This document shows, piece by piece, positions 16,590 to 19,391 of a DNA stretch of 19,391 nt; position 1 is the first letter of the stretch, and each line of letters opens with the position of its first letter. The stretch spans positions 1-19,391 of the forward strand of contig JAEZUC010000046.1 of NCBI GenBank assembly GCA_023443515.1. Reading direction: 5' to 3'. Origin of the DNA: Bacillota bacterium (lineage in GTDB: Bacteria; Bacillota; Clostridia; Acetivibrionales; DSM-1351). The notes beneath the pieces are model-generated. The model searched no databases. It had not been told where the DNA came from and saw only the letters and a list, made by a program, of their open reading frames with translations. The position numbers were made by a program, and so were the translations under genes.

Positions 16590-17398
16590 AGTAACCTCCA
16601 ATTATCCAATCCGTTTTTATAGACTCCATATAAATGATGTGTGGGCCCATGGCCCTTTCCGATTTCAAGTGAATGTTCAATTGCCATTGTTACGTATTCT
16701 TTAGCCTTTTCAACCGCTTTTTGAAAAGGCAGTCCCAAAGCAAGGTTTGAAGCTATGGCTGATGAAAATGTGCATCCTGTTCCATGGGTATTTTTTGTCT
16801 TGATTCTTCTAGTTGAGTATATGTAAAATTCCTTTCCGTCAAAAAGTATGTCTTCCGCATCTCCATCCAAATGCCCGCCTTTTACAAGAACACTGCCTGC
16901 ACCCATTTGGTATATGCTGACAGCTGCCTTTTTCATATCCTCCGGGTTATTAATTCGCATCCCGGCTATTGCTTCTGCCTCAGGAATATTGGGGGTAAGC
17001 ATGCCCGCCAGAGGTATTAATCTTTTTATAAAAAACACTAAAGCTTCTTCTTTCATCAGCGCGTGACCGCCTTTTGCAATCATTACAGGATCGATAACTA
17101 CATTACCAGGTTTATACTGTTCCAATTTTAAAGCAACGGCTTCCATGCATTCCTGTCCTGACAGCATACCTATTTTTACAGCATCAGGTGTTATGTCTTC
17201 AAAAACTGCATCCAACTGCTTTTTAATCATATCAGGCGTTATATCCCGGATATCAATAACCCTGCACGTATTCTCCGCCACTACTGATACAATAACACTC
17301 ATTCCATAAACACCATGAGCTGCAAAGGTTTTTAAATCCGCCTGAATTCCCGCTCCTCCGCTGCAGTCAGACCCTGCAATCGTTAATACTTTTTTCAC
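16586..17398 (-). CDS. thiD: Hydroxymethylpyrimidine/phosphomethylpyrimidine kinase
   Basis: ThiD phosphorylates HMP and HMP phosphate to the pyrophosphate used by ThiE. The 270-residue ribokinase-fold protein begins VLTIAGSDCSGGAGIQADLK, the family hallmark, and has the substrate region VVIDPVMIAKGGHAL and the catalytic loop THGTGCTFSSAIASNLALG. The start is the GTG at 17398, with an AAGGAGGT ribosome binding site at 17407-17414, 8 bases upstream. A longer frame reaching 17458 runs through the riboswitch terminator hairpin and is rejected. It is the first gene of the operon and directly follows the second TPP riboswitch; its stop overlaps the thiC start. Confidence 0.94.
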   Translation of the reverse strand: MKKVLTIAGSDCSGGAGIQADLKTFAAHGVYGMSVIVSVVAENTCRVIDIRDITPDMIKKQLDAVFEDITPDAVKIGMLSGQECMEAVALKLEQYKPGNVVIDPVMIAKGGHALMKEEALVFFIKRLIPLAGMLTPNIPEAEAIAGMRINNPEDMKKAAVSIYQMGAGSVLVKGGHLDGDAEDILFDGKEFYIYSTRRIKTKNTHGTGCTFSSAIASNLALGLPFQKAVEKAKEYVTMAIEHSLEIGKGHGPTHHLYGVYKNGLDNWRLL

Positions 17399-17414
17399 TA
17401 AACTACACCTCCTT

Positions 17415-17449
17415 AATAATAAACAAAGTGCCTTCCAAAAGGAAAGCAC
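17415..17449 (-). terminator. Terminator of TPP riboswitch 2, just before thiD
   Basis: On the - strand GTGCTTTCC (17441-17449) pairs with GGAAGGCAC (17428-17436) around a TTTT loop, nine base pairs with one G-U, followed by TTTGTTTAT. The thiD ribosome binding site lies right after it. The 5' arm can instead pair with the conserved 3' end of the aptamer: AGGGAAGCA (17479-17487) with TGCTTTCCT (17440-17448), 9 pairs with one G-U. That would be the antiterminator formed when TPP is absent. Confidence 0.8.
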
Positions 17450-17477
17450 CTCTAACATATACAGTAAGTAATTGTCA

Positions 17478-17558
17478 TTGCTTCCCTACACCGGTATTAA
17501 CCGACAGGTTCCAAGGGTCAGGTTTTACCTTCTCAACCAAAATTGGTCCCCCCACAAG
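17478..17558 (-). promoter_or_regulatory. TPP riboswitch aptamer 2 (THI element)
   Basis: The - strand transcript has the conserved TPP aptamer parts in order: GGGGGG near 17547-17552, TGAGA (complement of 17531-17535) in the pyrimidine-sensing arm, CCCTTGGAACCTG (complement of 17505-17517) in the pyrophosphate arm, and TAGGGAAGC at the 3' end (complement of 17480-17488). The outer helix P1 closes as TTGT with GCAA. It matches aptamer 1 almost base for base across the core. It sits directly upstream of its terminator and thiD and should shut off the operon when thiamine pyrophosphate is plentiful. Confidence 0.93.
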
Positions 17559-17583
17559 TCTCTACTATTAAATTTTTATAATA

Positions 17584-17612
17584 CAAAAAACGCCCACCTT
17601 TGCAAGGTGAGC
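17584..17612 (-). terminator. Terminator of TPP riboswitch 1
   Basis: On the - strand GCTCACCTT (17604-17612) pairs with AAGGTGGGC (17592-17600) around a 3-base loop, nine pairs with one G-U, followed by GTTTTTTG. It lies between the two aptamers. Its 5' arm can pair with the 3' end of aptamer 1 (17654-17662 with 17605-17613), 7 of 9 positions with a 2x2 internal mismatch, suggesting the same switching logic as in riboswitch 2. Confidence 0.85.
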
Positions 17613-17652
17613 AGTATTTATCAAAATCTCGTTAAGAATTTCTGATAATATT

Positions 17653-17732
17653 TTGCTTCCCTACACCGGTGTTAACCGACAGGTTCCAAGGGTCAGGTTT
17701 TACCTTCTCAACCAAAATGGTTCCCCCGCAAC
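17653..17732 (-). promoter_or_regulatory. TPP riboswitch aptamer 1 (THI element)
   Basis: This is the promoter-proximal copy. The - strand shows GCGGGGGAACC, TGAGA (complement of 17706-17710), CCCTTGGAACCTG (complement of 17680-17692) and TAGGGAAGC (complement of 17655-17663), with P1 closed by TTGC and GCAA. The predicted transcription start lies only a few bases upstream, so this aptamer is almost the first RNA made. Its own terminator follows, which means RNA polymerase must pass two separate TPP-controlled stops to reach thiD. Confidence 0.93.
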
Positions 17733-17744
17733 TGGTACTTTTGA

Positions 17745-17773
17745 ATTTTATCATAACTCTTTAATCCGGTAAA
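17745..17773 (-). promoter_or_regulatory. Promoter of the thi operon
   Basis: Read on the - strand, TTTACC (17768-17773) and TAAAAT (17745-17750) are 17 bases apart, with an extended TGA directly before the -10 box. The start of transcription would be near 17738, just ahead of aptamer 1. It lies only about 10 bases past the stop codon of the preceding gene. Confidence 0.6.
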
Positions 17774-17782
17774 GAACTAATT

Positions 17783-18754
17783 TTACGTTTCAAATTGTCT
17801 GAAGTTACCTGCCAGCTCCAATCCCGTATTATTTCCGGCATCTGAAAAAATTATATTGCCGTTTTTATCCCTTAAAATAACCTCTACCTGAGATGTTATG
17901 CTTTCAGTTATATCTATATCCATCATACCGTTTTTGGGTGCTTTTAGAACCCCACCCCTTGCTACGTAAGCTTTTAATGAAAGTGTATTCTTGGCATCCT
18001 CCACAACAATTTCAAGAACGTTATTTACATAAGATAACTTTTTTATTTTAGCTCGGGTATAAGTGGCAAATCTGAAGAATTTATCTCCGACCTTAAAAAA
18101 ACAAATAAGCCCGTCAAAACTTGAGGTCAGCCAGGGTATGGATGCGACTGAAAACATTAGGCAAGTGTTTTCTGATTTAAAATGGTTGCATTGGAGCCAA
18201 ATCCATGACTTTGGAAACGAGGTTCCCCAATCCTTTTCAAGATATCCGTAACCTCCCGTAAAATCCGCAGCTCTTCCGTTAATATTTAAAAAGCCTTCAA
18301 TCCCGCAATGTATGTTTACAATTCCGTGGTAGCACTCCATAAAGGGTACAAAGGAAAAAGGCCCCATAATGCCCGGATTAAATATAGTTTTGGGAAACGG
18401 AACCACCTCTGTATAACCTATTTTGCCGTTCAAATTGAAGTCCCTGTCCTGTATATTAACGGAAAAACCATTTCTGTTAAAGTGATTATCTTTTATTGAG
18501 ATGTCAAATTCTTTTACGGAAAATGAAAAGTCGCTGATTGGGAACCTTTTATAAAGTGTTTTGCCCGAAACCGCATCAATTACCTGTATAAAAGCATGGT
18601 TGTCACTTTTTGCTTTTGACACACCGGGAATAACCGCATATATATTTTTAGAATATTTATCAATTATTTTGAAATACCATCCCTCAAAATAACCTCTGTG
18701 CCTGTATCTCCCCTGATATATTTCCGGGTTGAAAATTCTGTTGATTAAATACAT
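17783..18754 (-). CDS. Tocopherol-cyclase-like family protein, function unknown
   Basis: The 323-residue protein resembles the bacterial branch of the tocopherol cyclase family (PF14249-like). The marks are an N-terminal RGYFEGWYFKI block and a central EKDWGTSFPKSWIWLQCNHF block, both family signatures, in a predicted beta-rich protein without signal peptide or membrane helices. In plants the family closes the tocopherol ring; a clostridium has no known tocopherol pathway, so the substrate here is unknown and I do not assign a reaction. I start at the ATG at 18754, with GGAG (18764-18767) 9 bases upstream. A longer frame from 18820 overlaps the hydrolase stop by one base (TAATG) but runs through a strong hairpin. 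It probably shares a transcript with the hydrolase. Confidence 0.72.
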   Translation of the reverse strand: MYLINRIFNPEIYQGRYRHRGYFEGWYFKIIDKYSKNIYAVIPGVSKAKSDNHAFIQVIDAVSGKTLYKRFPISDFSFSVKEFDISIKDNHFNRNGFSVNIQDRDFNLNGKIGYTEVVPFPKTIFNPGIMGPFSFVPFMECYHGIVNIHCGIEGFLNINGRAADFTGGYGYLEKDWGTSFPKSWIWLQCNHFKSENTCLMFSVASIPWLTSSFDGLICFFKVGDKFFRFATYTRAKIKKLSYVNNVLEIVVEDAKNTLSLKAYVARGGVLKAPKNGMMDIDITESITSQVEVILRDKNGNIIFSDAGNNTGLELAGNFRQFET

Positions 18755-18757
18755 AAA

Positions 18758-18793
18758 GAAACACTCCGTTAGTTGTATATAACGAAGTGTTCC
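18758..18793 (-). promoter_or_regulatory. Hairpin burying the ribosome binding site of the tocopherol-cyclase-like gene
   Basis: On the - strand GGAACACTTCGTTA (18780-18793) pairs with TAACGGAGTGTTTC (18758-18771) around an 8-base loop: 14 continuous pairs with two G-U. The GGAG of the ribosome binding site (18764-18767) lies in the 3' arm, so the folded RNA would hide it. Only three T follow, so it is a poor terminator; translational control or mRNA processing is more likely. Confidence 0.6.
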
Positions 18794-18819
18794 CATTTTG
18801 TGAATTCTTAAGCAATGCA

Positions 18820-19391
18820 TTATTTCTTTATAAATCCGGCAATATCATTTATAACATATTGAGGAATGTTTCCATTGACATAATATTCAACAGGAGTCGA
18901 TTGTCCTTCTCCCTCCATATACATATGATTCAGTTTGGAATAAAGCTTGAATTGTACATTTGATTTACCTTCAAATGCTTTTTTCCATCCCTCATAGTCC
19001 GTTTTTGGACTGACCTGGTAATCTCTTTCACCCTGCAGTACAAGTATCGGTTTTTCAATTTGCCTGGCTGTTCCGATAACATCATAGTTTTTCATATCAT
19101 AAAAGTAATATGGAGTTCCTAGACTATAGCCTTTAGGCGGATTTGCCGGATCAAAGCTCTTGTCCTGTATCAGTGAAACCTGTGCCTTCACAGCCTCAGC
19201 CTGCTCCTCAGTTGCCATGCCCAGTCCTTCGAGATATTTATATTGCTCCGGCAGAAGTTCGTACAAAGGTCTGGAACATCCGCTCATTATGATTCCGGCT
19301 TTGAATGTACCTGTTTTATCTCTGCCAAGTATCCTCGGTAAATCATATCCACCCTCGCTGTGGCCCAATACAGTAATATTTGAAGTATCTA
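18820..19391 (-). CDS. Alpha/beta hydrolase, C-terminal part (cut by window end)
   Basis: The frame is open through the window edge; the visible part starts DTSNITVLGHSEGGYDL, so a TTG at 19368 is an internal Leu codon, not a start. The catalytic triad of the alpha/beta hydrolase fold is visible: Ser in the nucleophile elbow GHSEGG, Asp in LQGERDYQVSP and His in LNHMYMEG. About 190 residues are seen, roughly the second half of a dienelactone-hydrolase/prolyl-oligopeptidase-like enzyme; the N-terminal part, including any signal peptide, lies outside. Substrate unknown, probably an ester or peptide. The stop is 65 bases before the next gene's start, on the same strand, so co-transcription is likely. 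Confidence 0.82.
   Translation of the reverse strand, partial: DTSNITVLGHSEGGYDLPRILGRDKTGTFKAGIIMSGCSRPLYELLPEQYKYLEGLGMATEEQAEAVKAQVSLIQDKSFDPANPPKGYSLGTPYYFYDMKNYDVIGTARQIEKPILVLQGERDYQVSPKTDYEGWKKAFEGKSNVQFKLYSKLNHMYMEGEGQSTPVEYYVNGNIPQYVINDIAGFIKK

Noticed and set aside
17399..17458. N-terminal extension of thiD
   Set aside because: It translates the riboswitch terminator; the GTG at 17398 follows a perfect AAGGAGGT and gives the standard ThiD N-terminus.
17478..17732. Direct repeats that could be read as a CRISPR or duplicated mobile element
   Set aside because: The two 80-base repeats have all the conserved parts of TPP riboswitches and sit in front of a thiamine operon.

Overview
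The window looks like chromosome of a low-GC, Gram-positive anaerobe of the Clostridia. I infer a Ruminiclostridium / Clostridium cellulolyticum-like organism from strong AGGAGG ribosome binding sites, AT-rich intergenic DNA, lipoprotein-anchored ABC sugar binding proteins, YesM/YesN-type regulation and a short clostridial-type ThiC. The genus is a judgement from gene content, not a database result.

Left edge (1-3207, mostly + strand): the tail of a probable transposase, then rpsT (ribosomal protein S20) with its own promoter and a hairpin terminator shared with the convergent hemW (heme chaperone, - strand). Divergent from hemW is a MATE-family efflux pump. A gene-free stretch after the pump holds a roughly 215-base imperfect inverted repeat.

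Sugar region (3468-12068, all - strand): transcription runs right to left. A ChvE-type sugar-binding lipoprotein, its ATPase (mmsA) and permease (mmsB) form a monosaccharide importer. After a long terminator hairpin come a second sugar-binding-like lipoprotein, a YesM/LytS-type sensor kinase and a YesN/AraC-type response regulator. This resembles the known XylFII-LytS-YesN arrangement, in which an extracellular binding protein senses sugar for the kinase and the regulator switches on the importer. Two competing hairpins lie between chvE and mmsA.

Middle (12302-13639, - strand): a stand-alone membrane glycosyltransferase of family 2.

Thiamine region (13820-17773, - strand): an operon thiD-thiC-thiM-thiE that makes the pyrimidine half of thiamine, salvages the thiazole half and joins them. 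It is preceded by a promoter and two complete, near-identical TPP riboswitches in tandem, each followed by its own terminator.

Right edge (17783-19391, - strand): a tocopherol-cyclase-like protein of unknown role, whose ribosome binding site is buried in a 14-bp hairpin, and the C-terminal part of an alpha/beta hydrolase cut by the window end.
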